This document shows, piece after piece, positions 1 to 5,707 of a DNA stretch of 8,110 nucleotides. Source of the stretch: an uncultured Collinsella sp. (GTDB lineage Bacteria > Actinomycetota > Coriobacteriia > Coriobacteriales > Coriobacteriaceae); NCBI GenBank assembly GCA_902494295.1, contig CABUSL010000095.1:1-8110 (forward strand), in the 5' to 3' direction. The translations under genes were made by a program, and so were the position numbers. Numbering within the stretch: position 1 is the first letter of the stretch; every line of letters starts with the position of its first letter. Below the pieces are notes generated by a model. That model saw only the letters and a program-made list of their open reading frames with translations. It searched no databases and had not been told where the DNA came from.

Positions 1-673
1 CGGCCCCGCCAATGTCGAACAGCACCACGTCGCCGCGCTTGAGTACGGTGTCGTCGGGCTCGTGGTGCGGGTCGCCGGCGTTGGCGCCAAAGCTTACGAT
101 GGGCGGAAAGCTAAAGCCCTCGCAGCCGTGCTTGCGATACAGGCCGAGCATCTGGTCGGCAATTTCGCGCTCCGTCACGCCCTCGTGAACGAGCTTGATG
201 GCGTCGGCCATCACGGCGTCGTTGGCGGCCGAGGACGCGCGCATGAGTTCCTGCTCGGCTTCGTCCTTGTGGGTGCGTGCGGCGGTGACGGCAAAGTCGC
301 CCAGGAAAAACTCGCTGGCGGCGTGGCGCTCAATGAGCGGCATCAAAAAGCCGGAGCGCATAACGGTGTCGATGCCGAGGGGCTTGGCAGGATTGACCTC
401 GCGTGTGATGGCGTCGGTCACGACGTCGGTATCGGTGTGATAGGCGACGCGGGCATTGTCATACTCGGGCAGCTGATGCAGCGCGTTGACCAAGATCACG
501 GGCTCGCAATTGCGTGCGAGCATCACGCCGCAAAAACGCTCGAACATATCGGCATAAAAGCCGGTCAGGTAATAAATCGACCACGGGTCGTTTACGAGCA
601 GCTGTGCGCCGGGGTGCTGAGCCTCGAGCGCATCGAGCACGCGCGCCACACGCTGGTCATCGACATGTGCCAT
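1..673 (-). CDS. M24-family metallopeptidase (Xaa-Pro aminopeptidase/dipeptidase type), 5' part
   Basis: Only the first 224 codons are present; the gene continues off the left edge. Family members are cytoplasmic metallopeptidases that remove N-terminal residues preceding proline (aminopeptidase P) or split X-Pro dipeptides. Residues 1-125 form the creatinase-like N-terminal domain, including PWSIYYLTGFYADMFERF at about 30-47. From about 133 (RTHKDEAEQELMRAS) the pita-bread catalytic domain begins, with the typical helix, HEGVTEREIA (163-172), GFSFPPIVSFGANAG (186-200) and a substrate-pocket His in DPHHEP (201-206). The sequence ends in VVLFDIGGA, where D220 should be the first metal-ligand Asp; the remaining ligands are outside the window. 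The ATG at 673 was chosen for a GAAAGGA ribosome site about five bases upstream. The family call is firm; aminopeptidase versus dipeptidase cannot be decided. Nothing downstream in the minus direction is visible. Confidence 0.9.
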   Translation of the reverse strand, partial: MAHVDDQRVARVLDALEAQHPGAQLLVNDPWSIYYLTGFYADMFERFCGVMLARNCEPVILVNALHQLPEYDNARVAYHTDTDVVTDAITREVNPAKPLGIDTVMRSGFLMPLIERHAASEFFLGDFAVTAARTHKDEAEQELMRASSAANDAVMADAIKLVHEGVTEREIADQMLGLYRKHGCEGFSFPPIVSFGANAGDPHHEPDDTVLKRGDVVLFDIGGA

Positions 674-714
674 GAAACATCCTTTCGCTAGGGTGCCACC
701 ATGGTATCCCAAGC

Positions 715-769
715 CCGGCACATAGGGACGTTCCTTTTATGCCGGCACCTCGGGACACTCCTTGGCATG
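715..769. repeat. Degenerate tandem repeat, two ~27-bp units
   Basis: Two adjacent units (715-741 and 742-769) both begin CCGGCAC, carry GGGAC(G/A)(T/C)TCCTT in the middle and end in ATG. They lie in the noncoding spacer upstream of the peptidase gene. No role is evident; they look like fragments of a dispersed intergenic repeat. Confidence 0.5.
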
Positions 770-798
770 GCCAGCCTGGCAGGTATGCAGGCAAAAGC

Positions 799-822
799 AG
801 CTAAAAGAGGCCCGTCCCAAAT
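799..822. repeat. 24-bp direct repeat, copy 1
   Basis: The segment starting AGCTAAAAGAG and ending CCCGTCCCAAAT recurs at 1126-1149 with 22 of 24 bases identical and in the same orientation. The two copies bracket the MITE-like element and the hairpin at 1034-1096. Confidence 0.6.
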
Positions 823-829
823 GGGTTGG

Positions 830-989
830 TTTCAAAAGTATGGCGGATTACGGGGCTGGACCTGTATTACTTGACCATGGGAAAAATCGCGAAAACAAAA
901 CCGCAGGTAGACGGCTTATCAAAAATCGAAAAATGCCGGTATGGATGGGGGTCTCCGAATCAGCCCCGTAATCCGGCATAGTTTTGAAA
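830..989. mobile_element. MITE-like element with 29-bp terminal inverted repeats
   Basis: The arms 830-858 and 961-989 are inverted repeats with 27 of 29 bases matching; both differences are G/C transversions. Together they bound a 160-bp segment with no coding content. The outer ends are TTTCAAAA...TTTTGAAA. A TGG triplet occurs directly outside both ends (827-829 and 990-992), which could be a 3-bp target duplication but is too short to be convincing. The short length, long terminal repeats and noncoding interior match the general form of non-autonomous transposable elements. An alternative is a large palindromic intergenic repeat or a structured RNA. No parent transposase is visible in the window. 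Confidence 0.5.
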
Positions 990-1033
990 TGGCACTAAAG
1001 TAGGCACAAGCTAAATATCGATTCTAAGGATAG

Positions 1034-1096
1034 TTGCGGTGGAATAGTTCTTGGATGCCGGGGTTTTGGCGGAAATCAGGAACTATTTCACCGCAA
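1034..1096 (+). repeat. Long hairpin, 19-bp arms
   Basis: Arms 1034-1052 and 1078-1096 pair over 19 positions around a 25-base loop. Two positions are not Watson-Crick. Read as plus-strand RNA both are G-U pairs, so the stem is unbroken; read as minus-strand RNA both are A-C mismatches. It lies about 50 bases past the end of the DUF1667 gene and has no U-tract, so it is not a standard terminator. Confidence 0.6.
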
Positions 1097-1125
1097 TTGA
1101 GGAGGGGCGGGGTGGATGGCGGGGT

Positions 1126-1149
1126 AGCTAAAAGAGCCCCGTCCCTAAT
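1126..1149. repeat. 24-bp direct repeat, copy 2, overlapping the end of the redox operon
   Basis: This is the second copy of the 799-822 repeat. Its last bases include the stop codon of the DUF1667 gene (1145-1147). On the minus strand it reads GGGACGGGGCTCTTTTAGCT followed by ACCCCG, so CGGGGCT can fold back on AGC...CCCCG to form a short imperfect hairpin directly after the operon. This might act as a weak transcript end, but no clear U-run follows. Confidence 0.5.
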
Positions 1150-1555
1150 TAGCTTCTTGGGCTCGGTTGATGTCCATGCTGGCGATGAGGTTGATGCTGG
1201 TGCCGAGGAGGTCTTCCAGCACGACGTTGCCCGTGCGGATGGGGGCGTTGACGACTAGGCCTCGGATGAGGTTCATGGCTTGGGCGTGGAGTGCCAGAGG
1301 GATGGCCTCAGCCGTGCGCACAGGCAGCAGCGTCTCGTCGCCGCCGGAGACGACCACGGTCGTCGTGAGCACGCGCGTGGGACAGGTGAGCTCCTGATGT
1401 GCGAACTTATCGCCGCGCGGGCAGTTGTTGCCGGTTACGGAGCGCACTTCCACCACGGTGTCATTGGCGTCGCGCTCCACCTTTACGGTCAGGAGGCATT
1501 CGGATGGGCAGGTCGTGCAGTTGAACTGCAGCGTTTCGATCGCGTTATCGCTCAT
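1145..1555 (-). CDS. DUF1667 family protein, small iron-sulfur/redox partner
   Basis: This 136-residue protein is the last gene of the three-gene redox operon. The N-terminus carries C13-x2-C16-x3-C20 and then C45 in NNCPRG, followed by C58 in TCPTR. The spacing resembles the 4Fe-4S site at the start of molybdopterin oxidoreductases, although no molybdopterin domain is present. The C-terminal half is mixed alpha/beta with no further motif. Members of this family are regularly encoded beside two FAD oxidoreductases in anaerobic bacteria, as here, which suggests an electron-transfer or assembly subunit of the same complex; that role is inference. The ATG at 1555 lies 3 bp after the preceding stop, and its GGAGG ribosome site sits inside the upstream gene's last codons, indicating translational coupling. 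Length is normal for the family. Confidence 0.88.
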   Translation of the reverse strand: MSDNAIETLQFNCTTCPSECLLTVKVERDANDTVVEVRSVTGNNCPRGDKFAHQELTCPTRVLTTTVVVSGGDETLLPVRTAEAIPLALHAQAMNLIRGLVVNAPIRTGNVVLEDLLGTSINLIASMDINRAQEAN

Positions 1556-1558
1556 GGT

Positions 1559-2905
1559 TTATGCCTCCTCAACGGGATCGACGGATAGGACTATCTCGCT
1601 AACGCCCATATCGAGTGCGCGCTGTATCACCTTCGCCGGTAGCGGGAAACTCTCCATGACGCTCGGTTTAAACGGGCGGACCTTGCCTGCAAACAGCTCT
1701 TCGTCGCCTGCCAGAATGTGCACGCGGGCAGCGTCGACGGGTCGGCGCACGCGGAAGTTAAGCTTGGTGAGTGCCACAGTCGTAATGCGTCCCGGTAGCG
1801 CGTATCCTGCAATGCCGGCAGGGGAGACGGTGAACTCGCAGTTCGGAACGGTGCCCGCGCCGGTCCCCAACGCCCACGCCGCCGCAGCTGCGCCAGCCCT
1901 CTCGGACTCGGTTGTCACGTTGTCGGCCAGGTCGTGCACGTGCAGAACATTGCCGCAGGCAAAGATGCCCGACACACCCGTCTGCAGGCTTTGGTCCACC
2001 ACAGCGCCGCGCGTGCGCGGGTCAAGCTCCACGCCTGCGGCAACCGAAAGCTCGTTCTCGGGAATCAGGCCCACCGAAAGCAGCAGCGTGTCACACGGAA
2101 CAATGCGCTCGGTCCCCGGAATGGGCACCAGGCGCTTGTCGACCTGGCTCACCTCGACGGCCTCCACGCGGTCGTGCCCGATCACGCGCGTGACGGTGGT
2201 GGACAGGTGCAGCGGAATGCCAAAGTCGTCCAGACAGTTCTTGACGTTGCGGCGCAGACCGTTGTCGTATGGCATGAGCTCGTACACGCCCTCGACGGAA
2301 ATCCCCTCGAGCGTGCAGCGGCGCGCCATGATAAGTCCGATGTCGCCCGAGCCCAAAATGACGGCGCGCGAACCGGGTTTGAGGTTTTCGATATTGATGT
2401 ATCGCTGCGCCAGGCCCGCCGTAAACACGCCGGCGGGTCGGCTGCCGGGGATCTTGATCTCGCTGCGCGTGCGCTCGCGGCACCCCATGGCAAGGACGAT
2501 CGCGCGTCCGGTGAGCTGTAACATGCCGTTGCGACTCATGAGCGTGACGGTATGGACCGCGTTGTCTTCCGTAGGTTCGCCCGAATCAATCCCAATCACC
2601 ATGCTGTTCAGGAACAGCGCAATGTCGGTTGCGTGCACCTGGTCGATAAAGCGCTGCGCGTACTCGGGACCGGTGAGTTCCTGTTTAAAGTGCGACAGGC
2701 CAAAGCCAGGGTGGATGCACTGGCGGAGGATTCCGCCCAGGTGCTGCTCGCGCTCCACGATGGCCACGCGCGCTCCGGCCTTATGCGCGGCCAGCGCGGC
2801 CGCCATGCCGGCAGGTCCGCCGCCGATAACGACCACGTCGAAGGCTTGCGTTTGTACGGCTTCTACGACGCTGCAATCAATCGCGCTCGATTTGAGTTCT
2901 GCCAT
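1559..2905 (-). CDS. FAD/NAD(P)-dependent oxidoreductase (pyridine nucleotide-disulfide type)
   Basis: A 448-residue flavoprotein. The FAD-binding Rossmann motif is VVVIGGGPAGMAAALAA (about 24-40), ending at the ribose-binding E51. A conserved LGGILRQCIHPGFGL stretch (56-70) is typical of this subfamily. A second Rossmann motif, ILGSGDIG (183-190), should bind NAD(P). GIFACGNV (313-320) is the second FAD motif. AMGCRERTR (139-147) is also characteristic. A C-terminal domain of about 90 residues follows. There is no CxxxxC redox-active disulfide, so it is unlikely to be a thioredoxin-like reductase. It probably moves electrons between the substrate-oxidising FAD subunit encoded just upstream and a nicotinamide or other carrier. 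Its ATG is 1 bp past the preceding stop, with an AAGGGGGTG ribosome site inside that gene. The family call is firm; the exact electron partner is unknown. Confidence 0.9.
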   Translation of the reverse strand: MAELKSSAIDCSVVEAVQTQAFDVVVIGGGPAGMAAALAAHKAGARVAIVEREQHLGGILRQCIHPGFGLSHFKQELTGPEYAQRFIDQVHATDIALFLNSMVIGIDSGEPTEDNAVHTVTLMSRNGMLQLTGRAIVLAMGCRERTRSEIKIPGSRPAGVFTAGLAQRYINIENLKPGSRAVILGSGDIGLIMARRCTLEGISVEGVYELMPYDNGLRRNVKNCLDDFGIPLHLSTTVTRVIGHDRVEAVEVSQVDKRLVPIPGTERIVPCDTLLLSVGLIPENELSVAAGVELDPRTRGAVVDQSLQTGVSGIFACGNVLHVHDLADNVTTESERAGAAAAAWALGTGAGTVPNCEFTVSPAGIAGYALPGRITTVALTKLNFRVRRPVDAARVHILAGDEELFAGKVRPFKPSVMESFPLPAKVIQRALDMGVSEIVLSVDPVEEA

Positions 2906-2906
2906 C

Positions 2907-4388
2907 CTAGCGCACCCCCTTCAGCGGTCCCTCAACCAGCCAAGAACCGGCATCCTCCAACAGCACCTCGCTGGGATCGCAGCCCAGCTCGCGGGCAAGA
3001 ATCGCCACCACGCGGCTCTGGCAAAAGCCGCTTTGGCACCGGCCCATGCCGGCGCGGCAGCGGCGTTTGACGCCCTCGACCGAAACCGCGCCCGGCTGGC
3101 GTCGGATCGCGGCCATAATCTCGGCCTCGGGCACCGTCTCGCAGCGGCAGACGATCTGCCCCCATGCTGGATCGGACTCAATGAGCTCTTCCTTGCGCGC
3201 AAGCGGAGCGCGGTCAAAGTCGTCCGGCGCGCGGCGAATCGGGTCCCAATCGTCCCGTTCGCGCAGGGCCACGCCGGCATCGCGCATCGTCTGCTCCATG
3301 CGCTCGGCAATGGCCGGCGCGCTCGCCACGCCCGGCGACTGAATGCCCGCGGCCCCGAACAGCCCCGGCACCACGGCGGACTGCCCAATAAAAAAGTCGT
3401 TCGTTCCCTTAATGACCGGACGACCGCCGGCAAACGCGCGCACAACGCGACGCGTGTCCAGATCGGGCACCAGCTTGCGCGCGCCGCCCAGCAGCGCGTT
3501 GACATCGCTCACATAGGTCTGCGTGTCGCCGGGCTCGCGCACGGCAGCGGTCGCGGTAATCACGGTGTTGCCATGTACAGTGCCCGTGACGATAACGCCC
3601 TTGGACACCGGCGTAGGAACAGGGTAGAGCGGCATGAGCGCACGCGGCTCCTTGTCGAGCACCACGATGTTGCCCTGGCGCCAGACCATTTGGAACTCCT
3701 CGGCGCCGGCCATGTGCGAGATGTCCGCGGCTCCGTTGCCCGCGGCATTGATCAGGTAACGACAGCGCACGTCACTGGCGGGCGTCACCAGCGTAAAGCG
3801 TGCGCGTTCCTTGCCGTCGGCTGAAACGTCCTCGTCGTGCGAGCCAGCAACCTCAATCGCCTTCACTGGAGCAGAGCGCATGAACGTCACGCCGTTGGCG
3901 ACGGCGTTTTCCAGCGCAGCTATGGCCACTTCAAACGGGTCAACGTAGCCGGTCGAAGGGCACCACAGCGCACATGTGGCGTCGGCACTCGCACGCGGTT
4001 CCAGCTCCCGGATGTGGTCGGGGTCAATGATTGCCAGCTCGGGCACGCCGTTGGCCAGGCCATTCTGGCGCAGCTTCTCCAGGTGCGTGCGGTCTTCGTC
4101 GTTGAAACCCAGCACCATCGAACCGGTGCGGCAAAACAAAAATCCCAGCTCCTGGGCCCACGTGCCATATAGCTCGCAACCGCGGGCGTTGACCTGCGCC
4201 TTTACCGTGCCCGGAGCCGGATAGTAGCCTGCGTGCACCAGGCCGCCGTTGGCCTTCGACGCGCCCAGCGCGATATCGTTGGCCGCCTCGACCACACAAA
4301 TGGATATGTCAAAACGCGCAAGCTGCCGCGCGATGGCGCATCCCGTGATGCCCGCGCCGACAATCGCGATATCAAACGTTTCTGTCAC
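2907..4388 (-). CDS. FAD-dependent oxidoreductase, DAO fold plus BFD-type [2Fe-2S] domain (glycerol-3-phosphate dehydrogenase-like)
   Basis: A 493-residue protein, first gene of the operon. It begins with a dinucleotide-binding motif, DIAIVGAGITGCAIA (6-20), followed by ASKANGGLVHAGYYPAPGT (43-61), typical of the DAO/GlpA/GlpO/L-2-hydroxyglutarate oxidase group. GLFGAAGIQSPGVASAPAIAE (342-362) closes the FAD site. The C-terminal domain has C414-R-C416 and C451-x4-C456 in the pattern of BFD-like [2Fe-2S] domains, as in the C-terminus of anaerobic GlpA. With its two partners downstream it likely oxidises a small hydroxy acid or glycerol 3-phosphate and passes electrons onward. The substrate is not proved: no glycerol kinase or facilitator gene is in view. 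The start is GTG at 4388, supported by GGGAGGC four bases upstream; no better in-frame ATG is nearby. Confidence 0.88.
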   Translation of the reverse strand: MTETFDIAIVGAGITGCAIARQLARFDISICVVEAANDIALGASKANGGLVHAGYYPAPGTVKAQVNARGCELYGTWAQELGFLFCRTGSMVLGFNDEDRTHLEKLRQNGLANGVPELAIIDPDHIRELEPRASADATCALWCPSTGYVDPFEVAIAALENAVANGVTFMRSAPVKAIEVAGSHDEDVSADGKERARFTLVTPASDVRCRYLINAAGNGAADISHMAGAEEFQMVWRQGNIVVLDKEPRALMPLYPVPTPVSKGVIVTGTVHGNTVITATAAVREPGDTQTYVSDVNALLGGARKLVPDLDTRRVVRAFAGGRPVIKGTNDFFIGQSAVVPGLFGAAGIQSPGVASAPAIAERMEQTMRDAGVALRERDDWDPIRRAPDDFDRAPLARKEELIESDPAWGQIVCRCETVPEAEIMAAIRRQPGAVSVEGVKRRCRAGMGRCQSGFCQSRVVAILARELGCDPSEVLLEDAGSWLVEGPLKGVR

Positions 4389-4405
4389 AGTGCCTCCCAG
4401 ACGAG

Positions 4406-4420
4406 TTGACAGGCCGTCAA
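4406..4420. promoter_or_regulatory. Dyad TTGAC-N5-GTCAA upstream of the redox operon
   Basis: A perfect 5-bp-arm dyad with a 5-base spacer sits 18 bases before the GTG start of the first operon gene. Position and symmetry suit an operator, but the regulator is unknown and I see no convincing -35/-10 pair for the operon. A second short inverted repeat, CCGCAC/GTGCGG, lies at 4438-4456. Confidence 0.3.
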
Positions 4421-4492
4421 TAAGACTATCCTACGGTCCGCACACCCCCAGTGCGGCGGCAATGCGGCGAACAGGCCCGCAACACCCGCCAA

Positions 4493-4538
4493 CGGCAGGC
4501 GAGGGGAGACCCAGCAACGTCGACAACCTCGTCTGCCG
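4493..4538. repeat. GC-rich hairpin, 12-bp arms
   Basis: Arms 4493-4504 (CGGCAGGCGAGG) and 4527-4538 (CCTCGTCTGCCG) pair at 11 of 12 positions, with a G-U at the remaining one in plus-strand RNA, around a 22-base loop. No U-run follows. It could be a structural RNA segment or another dispersed repeat; it does not match a riboswitch I recognise. Confidence 0.45.
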
Positions 4539-4556
4539 GCTACCACGTTGAAGTTT

Positions 4557-4653
4557 TGTCTCGATCTGTAACAGTAAGCTGAGGATTTGGCTTCCAGTTG
4601 TTACAGATTGAGATTGAAGCCGGGGAGAGATTCTTCTGTCTCGATCTGTAACA
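4557..4653. repeat. Three 15-bp motifs, 40-bp period, alternating orientation
   Basis: TCTCGATCTGTAACA occurs at 4559-4573 and again at 4639-4653, both extended by TG at the left. Between them, at 4599-4613, is the inverse copy with one base changed. Start-to-start distances are 40 and 40, with 25-base spacers. The middle copy can therefore pair with either neighbour, giving two mutually exclusive hairpins; the first has an extra inner AAGC/GCTT pairing. Fewer than four copies, alternating orientation and unrelated spacers argue against a CRISPR array. Confidence 0.7.
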
Positions 4654-4673
4654 TCTGGGGACTGTTTTGGGGT

Positions 4674-4916
4674 CTAATTGTGGCAGTACTGACCAGTAAG
4701 AACGACAAAATCGAACACACTGCTTACCTGCGGGTTTAAGTACGGCAACAACGGCACAAGCGCGTAAAAACGGGTTAGCACATGCACTTGGGATAATTTG
4801 GGGATACGAAAGCCACGTGGACGTGCACCCCAAATATCCGTGTTTATTAACACAAAGATCACCATGCCGCCTAGGGCCGTGATGTCGTCGGGCAGCTTGT
4901 AGCTCCTTCCAGTCAT
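4674..4916 (-). CDS. Small hypothetical protein, doubtful
   Basis: An 80-codon reading frame starts 16 bases past the stop of the broken XRE gene, preceded by a GAGGAAGAGGA ribosome-like site. The N-terminus (MTGRSYKLPDDITALGG) looks protein-like and is followed by a hydrophobic run, MVIFVLI (18-24). A second hydrophobic stretch (FYALVPLLPYL) lies near 51-61. The C-terminal half has AT-richer, mixed codon usage and no motif I recognise. It may be a genuine two-gene partner of the regulator, or the head of a former gene joined to unrelated DNA. A longer overlapping frame (4540-4833) runs through the 40-bp-period repeats and is unlikely to be coding. Confidence 0.35.
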   Translation of the reverse strand: MTGRSYKLPDDITALGGMVIFVLINTDIWGARPRGFRIPKLSQVHVLTRFYALVPLLPYLNPQVSSVFDFVVLTGQYCHN

Positions 4917-4932
4917 TCCTCTTCCTCCATCC

Positions 4933-5156
4933 CTATGCGGCCTCGTCCGTGTTCCAGCCCATCAGGTCGTTGGGCGGACAAGCAAGAACCTGCGAGATAG
5001 CCAAGAGCTTGTCGGCTCCAGGTATGTAATCGCCACTCTCGTACTTCGCGAAAGTGCTGACGTTCATTCCTACTTTGGAAGCGACCTCAGCCTGAGAAAG
5101 GTCAGCTCGGGCGCGTGCGGCGCGGATATTCCCGCCAGCTCCTTACTGAAGTCCAT
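4933..5156 (-). pseudogene. XRE-family helix-turn-helix regulator, frameshifted
   Basis: The ATG at 5156 has a strong AAAGGAGG ribosome site and starts MDFSKELAG. The expected continuation NIRAARARADLSQAEVA is found one frame away, followed by SKVGMNVSTFAKYESGDYIP, GADKLLAISQVLACPPNDLMGW and a TAG stop at 4933-4935. Adding one base at the GGG run (plus-strand CCC at 5131-5133) restores a 74-residue Cro/CI-type HTH protein; upstream of the join the HTH frame has a TAA and no start codon. Proteins of this type bind operators as dimers and repress nearby promoters. It lies divergent to the intact XRE gene at 5301, and the two share the PNDL(L/M)GW ending of the HTH domain, so they may once have regulated the same intergenic region. 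A sequencing error in the short G run would give the same picture. Confidence 0.8.
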
Positions 5157-5223
5157 TCGTTCCTCCTTTGAGACGTTTTTCTGTCTGTCGAATTTCAATA
5201 TGAATAGTTTTATGCCCCCTTTT

Positions 5224-5287
5224 AATCAAATGAGCAACATTTTTTTGTGTAAAGACATTTTTTTGTTTACTATTTACTTAACGTAAA
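5224..5287 (+). promoter_or_regulatory. AT-rich promoter/operator region of the XRE-rhuM pair
   Basis: A very AT-rich stretch lies between the two divergent XRE genes. ACATTTTTTTGT is repeated at 5237-5248 and 5255-5266, 18 bp apart. GTAAA or TTTAC boxes occur at 5249-5253, 5266-5270, 5273-5277 and 5283-5287; the last two form the dyad TTTAC-N5-GTAAA just before the start of the plus-strand gene. A possible plus promoter is TTGTGT (5245-5250) with a 17-base gap to TACTAT (5268-5273). A possible minus -35 is TTGATT (5229-5224). These positions suit autoregulation by the XRE proteins, which is inference. Confidence 0.45.
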
Positions 5288-5300
5288 GAAAGGAGTGAGG

Positions 5301-5684
5301 ATGAACCTTCGTCTAAGAGAGCGCCGAGAAGCCCAGGGGCTAAACCAAAAGGAGCTAGCACAAAAAGTCGGCAAGTCATTCCGAACTATTCAGTCTTGGG
5401 AGCGCGAGGAGAGCTATCCGAACGCAGAGCTCGTAGGTGCGCTCTGCGAAGTATTCAACACCGACCCCAACGACCTGCTCGGATGGTACGAGGAGCATCC
5501 TGAGGGCAAGCCGACGGCGCCGGCAGGCGCGGAGGGCGAGCTGATCACCTGCTACCGGCAGAGCACCGAGAAGAGGCGCTCGAAGATCTTGGAGACGGCA
5601 CGCGACCAGGCCGAGCTGTCCCAAGCTCAGGCTGCAGCGCCTGAAGGCGAAGGGCTGGAAGCGGATCAAGTAAGGTCCGCGTAG
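5301..5684 (+). CDS. XRE-family helix-turn-helix transcriptional regulator
   Basis: A 127-residue protein with a Cro/CI-type HTH at residues 3-60: LRLRERREAQGLNQKELAQK, then VGKSFRTIQSWEREESYPNA and a final helix ending in PNDLLGW. The C-terminal part (about 80-115) is polar and helical, with ELITCYRQSTEKRRSKILETA resembling the dimerisation tails of small phage-type repressors, and then an Ala/Glu-rich end. It probably binds the boxes in the AT-rich region just upstream and represses its own transcription together with the following rhuM-like gene, 23 bp downstream. I chose ATG at 5301 because GGAG lies at the right distance; a GTG at 5295 in the same frame would add two residues but overlaps the ribosome site. 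The DNA-binding call is firm; the regulon is unknown. Confidence 0.88.
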   Translation: MNLRLRERREAQGLNQKELAQKVGKSFRTIQSWEREESYPNAELVGALCEVFNTDPNDLLGWYEEHPEGKPTAPAGAEGELITCYRQSTEKRRSKILETARDQAELSQAQAAAPEGEGLEADQVRSA

Positions 5685-5707
5685 GCATTCAACGGAAAGG
5701 TAGATAT

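Noticed and set aside
762..971. Small plus-strand frame in the spacer
   Set aside because: It crosses the left arm of the MITE-like element, has no ribosome site and no protein-like pattern.
1425..3824. Very long plus-strand open frame opposite the redox operon
   Set aside because: It is antisense to three well-supported flavoprotein and iron-sulfur genes; its Arg/Ser/Pro-rich translation has no domain and reflects high GC.
4493..4538. Possible riboswitch upstream of the redox operon
   Set aside because: A hairpin is present but no conserved riboswitch core that I recognise, and it lies beyond the likely transcript start.
4557..4653. Evenly spaced repeats as a short CRISPR array
   Set aside because: Only three copies, the middle one inverted, 15-bp units and no cas genes.
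4540..4833. 97-codon minus frame in the decayed region
   Set aside because: Its C-terminal third is encoded by the 40-bp-period repeats and it overlaps a better-placed frame at 4674-4916.
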